The notes under the pieces: generated by a model
Seen by the model: only the letters and a program-made list of their open reading frames with translations
What the model was told of the DNA's origin: nothing
The model's database searches: none
From: Macrocystis pyrifera
Taxonomy: Eukaryota; Sar; Phaeophyceae; Laminariales; Laminariaceae
Reading direction: 5' to 3'
Assembly: GCA_031763025.1 (NCBI GenBank)
Contig: JASSKH010000007.1
Coordinates: forward strand, 791,276-855,275
DNA length: 64,000 nucleotides
Shown: in pieces, positions 23,351 to 52,217 of the stretch
How the letters are laid out: every line of letters begins with the position of its first letter
Position numbering within the stretch: position 1 is the stretch's first letter
Made by a program: the position numbers and the translations under genes

Positions 23351-26300
23351 ATGATGCGCAGCATTCCAGCAAATTTCTCGTCGAAAATCGTCGTAGGTTC
23401 GCGACGGTGGAGATGTTCAACTTTATTGAATCATCTTGGTCTGAATCTTCGTTCTAGTGCTGCTGCTGGGGTTTGTTCGGCAACCGGGCGGAGGTGCTTG
23501 TCAAGTGCTCACGGCGAAGGAGATGGAGCTACACGACGACCGAAGGTCGACCTATTCAACCCTTCAGAGGTCCGGTATAATATTATCCCTATACTGAATG
23601 AGCAAAGTAAAACAACGGCTTTTGACGCGTGATACCGAGTACTTGCTTGTCCAGCACAACCTCAATCTTCAATCTTGCATTTTGCGGGCTACCTGGTATA
23701 TACTTACCAACATCATCGTATCATTCCTTGCAAGGTTCACGGAAGATTCATGCCACCAGCGGCAGGGAAAAGCAGTGCTGTACTTCAAGCTGGGCCCCAA
23801 CAAGCGTTTGTCATGATTGTCTCTCACAGCACATATCTGCCTTTGTATGCTTTCTCGAACCTTGCCTTGCACGCACGCCATTTTCTCTCCTTTCGGGTAT
23901 ACCTGGTACACTGCTGCGGCGTGGTTTAGGAGCATCAGCAGCTTCGAGAAATGGTGCGATCATTTGTGGAAAACGAGGTCGACCCACAAGCGCTGGAACA
24001 CAACCGGTGCGTTTGTGTTGCCAGTAGTACCGCTTTGCGGGGAAATGCAAATTGGAGGATGATCTCTGATCCGTGATCTCTAAACGGTGATGGCCTCGCC
24101 AGCTGTAGTGTGGCTTGGCTCGACTTTTGTACTCGCACCTGATAGTTCGTACTGGTACAATATCGCATGCTCAGCGGGAATAGAAAAACACTGGTGGTCT
24201 TCGATTCAAAGTTCAAGTTTGTACGTAGCGCAGCAGTAGGGCACTACTACTGCAGTACAGCAGCAGCAATGTTCGTGTTGTCACAGACACACGAACTCCC
24301 GGGGTCCTGGCATCCGCGTGAGGCAACCTTCGCATTTTGTCGCTGTTTTACGCCCTCAACATGTCTATCGTGCTCGTTTTGTCGATACATGTACATTCTC
24401 ATATCAAGTCTTCGTTGCTCATTGCCAACGTTGTTGCTGTTGTTGTTGTTGTTGTTGTTATTGTTCTCACATTAAATTTCAAACGAAGGAGTCTGTGGTC
24501 AATGTCGGGGAGGAGGTGGCCGGTGGCCGAGCTATTATTTGAAAAAATGTACAGCATCAACATGTGACACACTAGACATATCATCGCTCACAATTTCATG
24601 ATCTACTGCTGTAGATATTCCAAGACACATTACATTACGGGCAAGTGCGGAGCGACAGGCAGGCGTTTACTTTTGCCATAGCTTGTTACTTGTGGCACGT
24701 TTTTGTCAGGTCAACTCGTGGGAGGTTTTACCCTCTCAGCGGCGTCCTGGACAAGCCGTACTCGTAGTCACAGGTGTCGTCCCTTTCCCCGCCTGGTAAT
24801 TACCTTCATTTTTGTCGCGCATAAGGTTCTGCGTTCCCACTGCTCGTCGATTTTCATCGAATTTTGTCACACCAGCATGTAAGATACCTGCTTCATACTG
24901 GCTGCTGTGTATGGACGGTGGTACGTCATCCATTTCTTGTCGCACCAGATAATTATATCGCGACCATCTCTCTCGCTCTAATCGGCGCTCCTCAACGCCC
25001 TGAGTACGAATGCCCGTACTTGCTTGCCTGACTTGCTCACCCGACGTAAAAGCGAGGAAAAATTCAACGCCGATATCTTCAAACGATTGGGCGAGCTGGG
25101 TCTCCTCGGAGTAACGGTGCCACCAGAGTACGGGGGATCGGGGATGGATGCCTCGGCGGCTTGCATCGTGCACGAAGAGCTGTCTGCCGCGGACCCTGCG
25201 TGCTGCCTGTCATATTTAGGCAAGTGTGTGGTCAGGGAAAGTATTCACGGCGGGAAAAGGGGACAACGTCAGATGTACCGGTGGTACTGATGTGTTCCAG
25301 GCGCAGCAGACGCCCTGCTGGAGAGAAAAAGGCGCTTGGTGAAGAATGTAGTGCTGCCGATTTTCGTGCGTTGTATACAACCGTTCATGTTGTTGCACGG
25401 TACGGTGCAGTTCGGCAATGTTTATTAGTATTGCAAGCATCAGTACTGACTGTACACGGAGTTCTTGCTCTCTACCAGGAAACTACGCGGTAGCTTCGCT
25501 CTTTGCCTCAACTTCGAACATGCCATATCATACGTACGAGTATGTACTGTATGGTGCAAAACACCGCGCGGTGCGCCTGGTATTTACCGTTTTCATTTTT
25601 TGTTCAAATTTCCGCCAACCTAACCTACACCATGAATCGTCCCTTGCTGCCTTCCTGCGCAGCTCACTCCATGCTGTTCGTCAACAATTTGGATCAGAAC
25701 GGCTCGCACGAGCAGAGGTCCAGATTTCTGCCTGCTACCTGCGACGGCACGATGATTGCGGGCATGTGCATGAGCGAGCCTGGAGCAGGTGATCACGGGG
25801 GCCCTTCCACTATCTGAACGGAATTTTCGGGCAAGAACTGTCGAATCCGGAGGTCTATCAACTCGAACGTTGCTCTACCTTATAAGCCCCATTTGAGCTT
25901 TTTTGAAGAGGCTATTATTCCCAAGGAAAACCAAGAAAACACGGCTCAAGCGTCGCGCTCGCGCGCCTAATAATACCGGTGCTGTCAGTTTTACAGCAGC
26001 ATCCTAGCTGCAAGCAGAGGGTCTCATTCGTTCAAGTGCACGCGTGGATATCACTTCTTCAGGCACCGATGTCCTCGGCATGTCTACGAAAGCCGTAGCG
26101 TCACCCGACGGGTCTTCCTTCAAGATCGACGGGGCCAAGATGTGGATCACCAACGGCACGGTAGACGGCCGCACCACCGGAGACGTGTTCCTCGTGTATG
26201 CTCGGACTGGCCCGGGACGCCAGGACATCAGCATGTTCCTCGTTGAGAAGGCAAGAGAATCACGAACTGCGATGTCTGGGGTGGGTTCAGACCATGGTTT

Positions 26301-29300
26301 TACCTCTTTACAACTGCACCCGCGTTTTTGAGGGAAGTTACAAGGAATTAGAGTTGGATCAGTTTTGCCGTCGTAAGGGCCCATCTTATCGAGGGCTTTT
26401 GATTATTATTATTTATTTATTTTTCTAACTTAAATTGCATCTGATTGACCGAAGAGTGAATCACCAGGCAGGATTCGAAGGGGCAAATTAGAAAAAAACA
26501 ATTTGAGTGAAAAGTCTTTTGGGACTTTTTTCGTGTGATTTGTTTATTTCAATTTCGAATTTGGAAGTTGATCAGCCTTGATGTAGCATGTTCATGGTGG
26601 GTCAACACTCCCGGGGAGTCTGGGGTGATTCTTGGCCGCTTCGGTGACCACGGTCGAGGCGATAAAACGCGAACCTCGCCGACAGGCGACTGGAGCAATA
26701 GCCGCGCCCATGGCCACAGACCATAGCACATCGTACCCCGTGGTGGCGCCTCAAAATAAATTATGGCGGCCGCAAGCCCAATTTTTCAGCCTGCTCGATC
26801 GGCCAACCATCACGAAAACCGAGCAAACGAGCGAAAAAACAGAGGATACATACGCTCGAGACCTCGACAGCTGCATCACCGTTGCTGTTCCGCACGTGGC
26901 GCTTGAGGGCTCCCTCCGCCCACCCTAGACACCCTGAGGGTGAGAGCTTCCTATCCTGCGCCACCAAAAAGAAACAAATGCTGGCAGCGGTGCGCACGCG
27001 ACAACGCAAACCTTCGCTCTCGTCTATGCTCGTCGCTGTTTGTCGGCTGGGCGTTGCGTGACGCGGTGCTTTATTCCAGGCTGTTTCGAATTACTTTTTG
27101 TTTGACAATGAATGCGCCGTTTCCCGATAGGATACAAACACGTTTTTATTTCGAAATCAAATTAAAATTCATTGAAATTGAAATTTTATTTCCAAATAAC
27201 GAAATTTAGTGTTCCCCGTTAAGATGGGCTCGAAAGGAGTCGAGAGGCGGTGAGGAATAGAATCAACTGGTTCGATACGCACACTAACATTTCAACTGTT
27301 TTCACTGCTTGGACAGATCATAGACTCCCACTCCATGGTCTAAATTATTCAAGGCAGATCTGTTTGCGATATTGTATGATCTAGCACATGTTGCCGGGTG
27401 GGACCCGTATGTTATGCATGCTGTAGCACATGTTTCCTGGGTTGGATCTGTACTACACACAGATCCTGCACAACCCCTCACAACGGCAGGTGAGGAAGTA
27501 GATAATATACAGATAGACCATGATCTGTCTGAGGTGTGAACTGTTTGTATATTCTGTTCGCGATGGGCGCCTCCTTCTTAGTGTCAGCGTCGCCACCTTT
27601 TGGGATGATGGCGTTGCACTGGTGCTCCCGCAGGGCATGCCAGGTTTCGAGCTCGGCCAGAAAATCGAGGGCAAGTGTGGCATGCGCGCCTCCATGACAG
27701 CAGAGCTGGTGTTCGATGGGGTGGAGGTAAGTGCGAGTGCGGTAGCGGAGCTTCCGGGCCGTTTCCTTCGCTGCCGGTGCATGGTTCCCATCGAGGTGGG
27801 TACCGAGCCATCGGTTGCATCCAGTTTCAGCTGTGTTAAAAGACAGAATGGTCGTTTGTACTCCCCCAAAGGATGCGCCTTTTTTGCCTGGTTTGCCGTA
27901 CTGGGCTCTTCAGCCACTAACACCAGAAAACCAAGTATTGCTTATGATGTGGACGTACCGTGCACTCAACAGGTGGGCCGGGAGAATCTGGTGGGAAACG
28001 AGAACGGTGCCTTGCTGTGCATGATGCGCAACCTTGAAATCGAGCGTGTCACCCTCGCCGCCATGGGTCTCGGCATTGCCAGGTGAAGGCGACGTTGGAT
28101 GCTAGCGTAGATTTATGATGAGTAGGAAGGGTGGAAAAGCGGTGACAAGCTTGGCTGTACCGTGCTCTGATATGACTCCGTGAGTCGTCATTCGTAGTTG
28201 CTTCGTGTGAACGCCGCGAGATGGTGGAATTGTCTCACCGTGCCACGTATCCGCTTGTATGATGCAGGCGGTGCATCGAGGCCATGAACGCTTACGGAAA
28301 GGAGCGACACGCATTTGGCAGCCCTATCAATAACTTCGGACAGGTCAGCACAAAGCTAAACCCATAGGCTGTTGACGTTTCTACTAACATTACTAGGTCA
28401 CAGCTAACGCCGAGAGCACTGTACGTACAGGTAGAACTGGTATGTAGCTCCTGCGAACAGTGTAGAAGCATCCGCCACTGCCTCAAGCGAAAGTTATGTG
28501 TGACGTCATCTTGGATTACACGTTTGATCTTGTTGCGCTCACATGAATACGGTACGACACACAATAGAACACTTAATTGGGAGATGCAACTCGTCGAAAC
28601 GCCCGCAAGGGATGTGTTGGAGCCGAGTGTACCGCCAAAAAGGCTGAAAACCTCCAATATGACGGCCACGATCCCCCCCCCCTCCTCTGACGTCATCGGT
28701 CTGCCGTAGATGCAAAAACATATCGCGGACTCATACGCCGAGTACATGGCGGGGAAGCACTACGTGTACAGCGTGGCGGCGAACTTGGACCTCTCTTCTG
28801 TAGGCAACGGGCTAGACGCGGACGGCACGAAGCTGTACTGCACTACCATGGCCAAGAACGTTGCCGACAGGGCGATGCAGGTGAGCTTGCTTCTTTTTTT
28901 ATCATCCTAGGTGAGCTTGCGGTACAACAGGCATGGACATTGTGACGGATATACCCGTACTCCTGTAATCTACTCGAACACCTCTTTTAGCGTTCTTTGG
29001 TTGGCACCTTTTTGTCAGCTTTGATTTCCCGGCGTTATACTCCCTGCCGTTCTTCGTTCCACTAACATCGCGTTAGACCACTCGGCAATCAAGGTGGGCC
29101 AATGCGCACGTATATAATTTGTATGCGCTCTGCAGTTATCATATTCTTCCGCCCACTGCTTCTCTTGGTCACTTCTGCATCTGCACAATTTATCCTTACA
29201 CAAATTCGGAGTGTTAGACCTATGCCAATGGAAACGCGAAGTCCAAAAGTTTTCGTTCTAAAATATCGCTTGAAAAAAACAGCCGAAAATATCCCCGTAC

Positions 29301-30837
29301 CGCCGCTGTGGGAAAAAAGGAAAAAAAATGTTTGATTTTTTCTTCTTTTTTCTAACGGCTGCAGGCGGCGCAATTTGTTTTCTCTCGTTGCACGTTGTCA
29401 ACACGCTGATAAAAATCAGCTCGTGCGACGATGGATGCTCGATCTCGATATAGACTCAGCCCATGGCCAACCCGCTTGGTGTCGGGCAAGGCCAACGAGT
29501 ATTGATGACGGCATCGAAGATAGAAAGTGAAGACATGGTCTAGGGGGCGAGAGCTTGCCGGAGGCGTCCTGCGGTATCCTCCCTAAACTGAAAAAAGCCT
29601 GTTTTTTGCCATTCGAGACGGATCGAGATATTTGTCTTCTGTTTGATACACACCAACACCTAATTGTCTTTTATCGTAGGCCTGGCCAGCGCCCTCCACA
29701 CGTCACTGGCCATTGTGTGAAAAGACGGTGACCCAAGGGTGGGTCGGAGCCCCTAACGAGCGCACTCCGTTCAGAATTCATGACGCAATCGTTGGTTTTG
29801 TCGATCGGTGTCTTTCGAGGACTCGGAATCTCGCCGCTTTGAACCAAAGATCTTCCTGAGTTTTTCTCAAGCCGATCTTGGCCCAACATCGGCCCCAGAT
29901 TTGCTTTTTTCGGGCTTTTCCAAAAGTTGGGAACTTTTTTTTTTTCTAAACGTGCCCATAGGAAGCGTGTTCTATTTTTTTTTGGCGAGTATCTTTGGAA
30001 TTCAAACTTTTTATTGATACTTCGCTTTCCCATTGGCATAGGTCTTATGTCCCCAAAAATGTGGTTCCAGTTCTGCAGGAGTCATGACCCATGGATTTGC
30101 TGTTGCGGCACCGGTCCTATAGTATTATAACCTACCTGGTATGTATTTAATGTTGCCGGCACCGGTGTTATACTATTCCGAGCATTTCTTGCATAGCCCT
30201 TACTTCCTATGATTTGGATGCACTGCGGACATGAGCTCTAGCACGTAGGCGTTGTCGAATCCCCCACGCAAACATGGTTCGTGTTGCTTCTTTGTTCTTC
30301 GATATGGGCTTGGTCCAGGTGCTTGGGGGATATGGGTACTGTGACGAGTACCAGGTGGAGCGACTATGGAGAGACGCTAAGCTCCTGGAAATCGGTGGGG
30401 GTACCCTGGAGGCTCACCACAAGAACATGGTCAGTCTTACTTCTGTTGTGACCGTTGCCGTTGTCGCTACGAACCCAGCATGCCGTCTGACGATGCCAAG
30501 GGCTCGTTTGCCACTTGTACGTGGAGCATTCGAAGAAAACACATGGTTACGAAAGGTAGTCCTATCTCAAGGGATTTGCCGTTGTATCCTTCATAGAAAA
30601 ACGCATTCGGCATTAACGTTCAGTCGTTTTTTGGGTGTAGTTCGTTTTCGCTGGCAACCATTCATTTTTTTTTGCCCGGCTTATAAGAGCGGAGAGTATG
30701 CCTAGCCCGTTCAACAGGCACCGCGATATGCTTGTTGGTTATGCATGATGCTAAATTGGGCGTTGGTCGATTGCTTGCACATGCTGATCGCAATGCAGGT
30801 GAGAGATCTGGCGAAGAACATGGTCACCCTTCCTTGA
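23351..30837 (+). CDS. IVD: Mitochondrial isovaleryl-CoA dehydrogenase-like acyl-CoA dehydrogenase
   Basis: Eleven exons join in phase: 23351-23569, 23942-24006, 25053-25219, 25663-25788, 26063-26250, 27634-27726, 27973-28082, 28268-28343, 28710-28880, 30319-30429 and 30799-30837, giving 1,365 nt or 454 residues plus stop, with no interruption. The first exon encodes an Arg/Ser-rich presequence ending RRCLSSAH, typical of mitochondrial import. Next come the N-terminal helical part (LGLLGVTVPPEYGGSGMDAS), the flavin-binding MSEPGAGTDV and MWITNG motifs, and the C-terminal GGYGYCDEYQVERLWRDAKL. Where medium-chain enzymes carry the catalytic Glu, this protein has EIGGGT. A Glu is kept in LEIERVTLAA, as in isovaleryl-CoA dehydrogenase. 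The expected role is leucine breakdown (isovaleryl-CoA to 3-methylcrotonyl-CoA), passing electrons to ETF. Introns after exons 3 and 5 use GC donors (25220 and 26251). Substrate assignment is by family only. Confidence 0.88.
24428..24466. repeat. GTT microsatellite in intron
   Basis: A GTTGTTGTT run with two interruptions, in the second intron of the dehydrogenase gene. The Leu/Val or Cys-run open frames across it are artefacts. Confidence 0.85.
27371..27530 (+). repeat. Dispersed repeat family A, copy 1 (intronic)
   Basis: The core shared with three other places in the window includes TGATCTAG, ACATGTTTCCTGGGTTGGAT and GATCCTGCAC followed by an ACGGCAG block. It lies in the fifth intron of the dehydrogenase gene. 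The other copies are at about 45722-45880, 46660-46880 (inverted) and 49465-49620. The family looks like a short non-coding element (MITE or SINE). Ends are not defined. Confidence 0.65.
29440..29845 (+). repeat. Dispersed repeat family B, copy 1 (intronic)
   Basis: Blocks such as GGTCTAGGGGGCGAGAG, GGTGGGTCGGAG, AACGAGCGCA and TTGGTTTTGTCGATCG recur in the same order at about 61380-61710 and, for the right half, at 61725-61960. It lies in the ninth intron of the dehydrogenase gene. No coding potential was recognised. It may be a piece of a larger transposable element. Confidence 0.65.
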
Positions 30838-33800
30838 AAGAACATTGGACTCCAATCATCGGCAATCGTGGACATGCAGTTACTACCCTGAGAGTATCAG
30901 CAAGTCAAACACACCCACGATGTACGGGTGCTGCGTATTGAGTTGTAATGTCGAATAGATCACGAGGTGTGATTTGGTTCAATCAAGTGGACATTTGCCG
31001 ACAAGGTATACCAGCTGAAGCTTTTGCGTGGGCTTAGGCCTTGTCTAGCTTGCCGTCGATGGCGGGTAGTGAACAGCATCGATAGGTTTCCGGCCGGATA
31101 TGGTTGGCTGAGATATTGCTAATGGGCGCCTTAGCGTCTGGGGGGTCAAATGCCACGCATAGCTTACAAAAGAGAATCATTGCTCTCGCTGTAAGGTATT
31201 GTAAAAAGTAGACAGGCGTAGTGTTGGTAACTGCCCGGCCTCGGACGCACGCTGTGTACTGTAGCTAGCCATTGTTTCCGGTCAAGTTGACCGTCTGGGT
31301 GGGAAGGGGGGGGTGGGAACGATGTGTTGAGGGTGGGGGAGAGAGAGGTGCAAGAGAACTGGCGTGCCTGTAGAGTGCGCCGAATGCCCGTGGAATGTGC
31401 TTGCATCTGTTCGATGCGTTGGGTGTATGTACAGCATGTGCTCATGGTTCCAGCGTGTGCAACGGGCAGGCGCACCGACCACCCTGCCAAACGAGTTGCT
31501 GTGTGTAAATCTAGGCAAGTCAACGAAGCACGGGGAGGGGTATAGAGCTCACACATCAGCCCGTAATATCAGTCTTGTTCTCTTAAATCGATTGACCAAA
31601 CACTGACACCACATTGTTACCGGCAGCAAATCGACGACAGCCAAACGAACCGATTTGCTGTAAATTCTGTGAGAAAAATACTCGATGCTAAAGTTGCGAC
31701 ACCTCTCTAACTTCATGACGTATCAGGTTCCAGGTGCCCTTTGGGTTGCGAGTGAGTGCGTCAGTCCTTTTGTTCAACAACTTCAAGTTTTGGTGTTGTT
31801 GTTGTGGACATATTTTCCGAGTGGTGTTTCATACAATACGCAAAACAAGTATGGCATCGAGTGATCCCCGGTGTACGCGCGTGTATGTATTGTACTATGC
31901 GCTTGCTCTCTCCAAGTTTTAGTTAACATAAGCTCATGAACTGTGTCGAACAACGTTAAAACCCATGTCCCCACCCAAAAAACACAACCAAGGATAGTCA
32001 CCCAAGGTACTGCTGTAGTACCCTTTCGTGACGATTACTCTCAAATTATGCCACGGACGTTCGAAGTATTACATTTCTGCCACGGACCCACGCCGTTCCC
32101 TTTCACTCTTCATAGTTCCACTTGAATGATAGAGTCGATATATAGAGAGCTCACTGATACCACTTTTACTTCGTACGACCATAGCTATCATCGTACTTAC
32201 GGTATTGTTGTATACACGAGGAGGGGAGGCGGCGGCGTCCGTCGGTCGGTAAAATGAGGCGTTTACTTTGGTACTTACTGCTCTGCTGCTGCTCGAGTGA
32301 ACGGTAAACACATCACCACCGACCGGGGTACCGGTACTTGAAATAAAGTATGTATTATAACTCTGCAGGTTTCACGACTACTACGTATGTCTATCTATTA
32401 TATCAGCAAACTGCATACAGTGGGCCACACAGCAGCAGTAGTAACAACACCAGCAAAGCAGCAGAGGAGGAACACAGCGGTATATCAGATATTTCGTGTG
32501 ATACCTGACACAAAAAACGTCGTCTACGTACGTACTGGTATTCTTAGCTTGATCGATTTTGCTTACTTTCGAAAATGTACCATTCATTCACAGAGTACAC
32601 GTGCAACACAGCTTTTACAGTAATCGTGGTGGACGGTAGAGTATCCATCTCCCCTCTCTGCAGGCTATCCATAGAGCTACTGTCATAACTACTTCTTCTG
32701 GAGCATCCATCCACCAGCGTTCACTAAAACAACATGGAATGACTCGTAGGTATAAAGCCTACCGACCGTATTTTTATTTCACGTCGTCGTGGGTACTTTT
32801 TTACCGCGCAAAAACGCGGCGGTCCTCGTGCATACAACGACAATACTCACTTCAGTATACCTACGAACGAGTATCCTGGTACATCCCAGAGCGCGGCAGT
32901 TCGCGAACATCGAATTTCAGTCGATCATCTCATTCATCTGCGTGAACAACGGCGACGCTGGTGCGACATCAGTTTCTACTTGCAACCAATAAATAAACCG
33001 GGGGAAGGAGGAGTTGGAGGGAGGTTGCGTTGAGCACCTCACCTAGATGACAGCAGTTGCCTTATCGCATTTTTTCACAATTCAAAAATCAAGTTGTTTT
33101 TTGCGGGAAAGGATCCGCATCCACCGCGGGTTTCACAGCTAGAAGGCGTTATTCAGTCGCTTCTCTACCACGATCGGCGCCGTGAGGGGGTACACAGCCC
33201 TGACCACCCACAGAGGAGCTAGAGATCCGCGAGAATCACCACAGGTGAGCGGAGAGGCGGAGCTTGGCGCTGTCGGTTGGCTCTACCCTAGTGGCGAGGT
33301 AGTACGTGGCGTTTTCGAAATTTAAATTACCGTAGCCCTGCAACCACCGGCAGGAGCTCGTACGCGCGGGACTCGCGTGTCAGGTAGGCTACGAGAGGGA
33401 GTGAATGGAAGAAGACCGAAGACGATACCACGTTCGTCTGGACGAGGCTTGGCGTTCATTGGATCAGCCTTTCGAACTGTGGGTCTAGGTTGTGTGGGTG
33501 CTACCGTTCCGCTGTGCGGTATCTGCTTGCTCCTGCCGAAACAAACAACGTACCCCACCCCACCCTTGCTCGGGCACGCGGCAAGCCCTTGTGTCTTGTG
33601 TGTCCACGACACCAACAACCCCTCCCCCACCTCCTCCCCTAATCCCGCAGGCGCAGGGCTCCGAGTTGCTGGGAAGCTCTGGAGCCTGCAATCGGCTGTC
33701 CGGGGTGACAGATTCCAATTCGTCGGCGGTGTATTGGGTGAACCCTGTACGTACGGTAAGCAGCACCCAGTTGTTGTCGTTGCTGTTGCCTTGATCGAGA

Positions 33801-33897
33801 TCGAGTGATCGTGACACACTTGAATTTTTCGAGTGCAAGGCTCGAGCCGAGCTACTGCTGTTGCTCTCTCCCCCTGTCTCTCTGCACGGCGAGCACC
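30838..33897. other. Intergenic spacer between dehydrogenase and ISWI genes
   Basis: No exon is supported. The region contains short-motif-rich DNA (GTACTGCTGTAGTACC near 32010, several CAGCAG/GTAGTA runs around 32420-32460) and a GC-richer end (33000-33890) that should hold the ISWI promoter and 5' UTR. Open frames such as 33322-34020 on the minus strand and 33377-33808 on the plus strand show no recognisable domain and overlap the ISWI start region, so I leave them out. Confidence 0.45.
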
Positions 33898-51512
<17,615 letters not shown>

Positions 51513-52217
51513 GTCTGTTGTGATTTTCTATATAGTGCTTTCGTTTCGGGGTTTGTGGGGTAGTTATGTTGTACGACTCTCGCCTGAAATGTAACGACCA
51601 TTTGAGTGTTGCTATTGATACCTGAAGAATCCTTAATACATTTCGGATAGAGTTAAGGTCGTTTTGCTCGATGTTGAGTGAGTTGCGCCAAGACATGGGA
51701 CAGAACAGTTTGGAGAAAATACATGGCGGGAAACAGTCTTGGGTTTGAGTAAGCTGAAAACTTGTTTTAAGAGTAGGGAGCAGGTTTGGAGTAGCTGAAA
51801 ATGTGTTGTTTCCATTCTCTGGGTGTATGTGTGGGACGTGCCGCTTCTTGTGTTGGCGGTGGCTGGCTTGCTTTGCTTTGTTTTTCCCTGAATCAACTCG
51901 AGTGGTGCAGGTTCTTCACGACTGCAACTGCCGCCACCACAGATGCAGATACTGCCGGAGTGCATATAGCACGGTAAAACAGCGTACGATACTTCTGTGT
52001 GGATAACTCTGTATGGATAACTCCCTGTGTTAAGGCTGTGCAAATGATACACCAGGTACCACGTACCACACATGATATAAGGCGGAAGCCGTTGACGGAA
52101 AAAGAAGATGGCAACTACCCGAGGCGTTTTTTTATCTACCGCGCTGCGCACGATGATGAGCAGTGACACAATCGACTAACCGTTCAATGCCCTGTACCAA
52201 TCGTGATTACGCCGCAG

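Noticed and set aside
26632-26928. 98-residue frame in the fifth intron of the dehydrogenase gene
   Set aside because: It has no recognisable motif and no phase link to the flanking exons. It may be part of an unrecognised insertion.
51513-52217. A gene boundary between ISWI and the CAF-1-like exons
   Set aside because: I see no stop at the ISWI end, no ATG opening the next exon and matching phases, so fusion is preferred. It is not excluded without transcripts.
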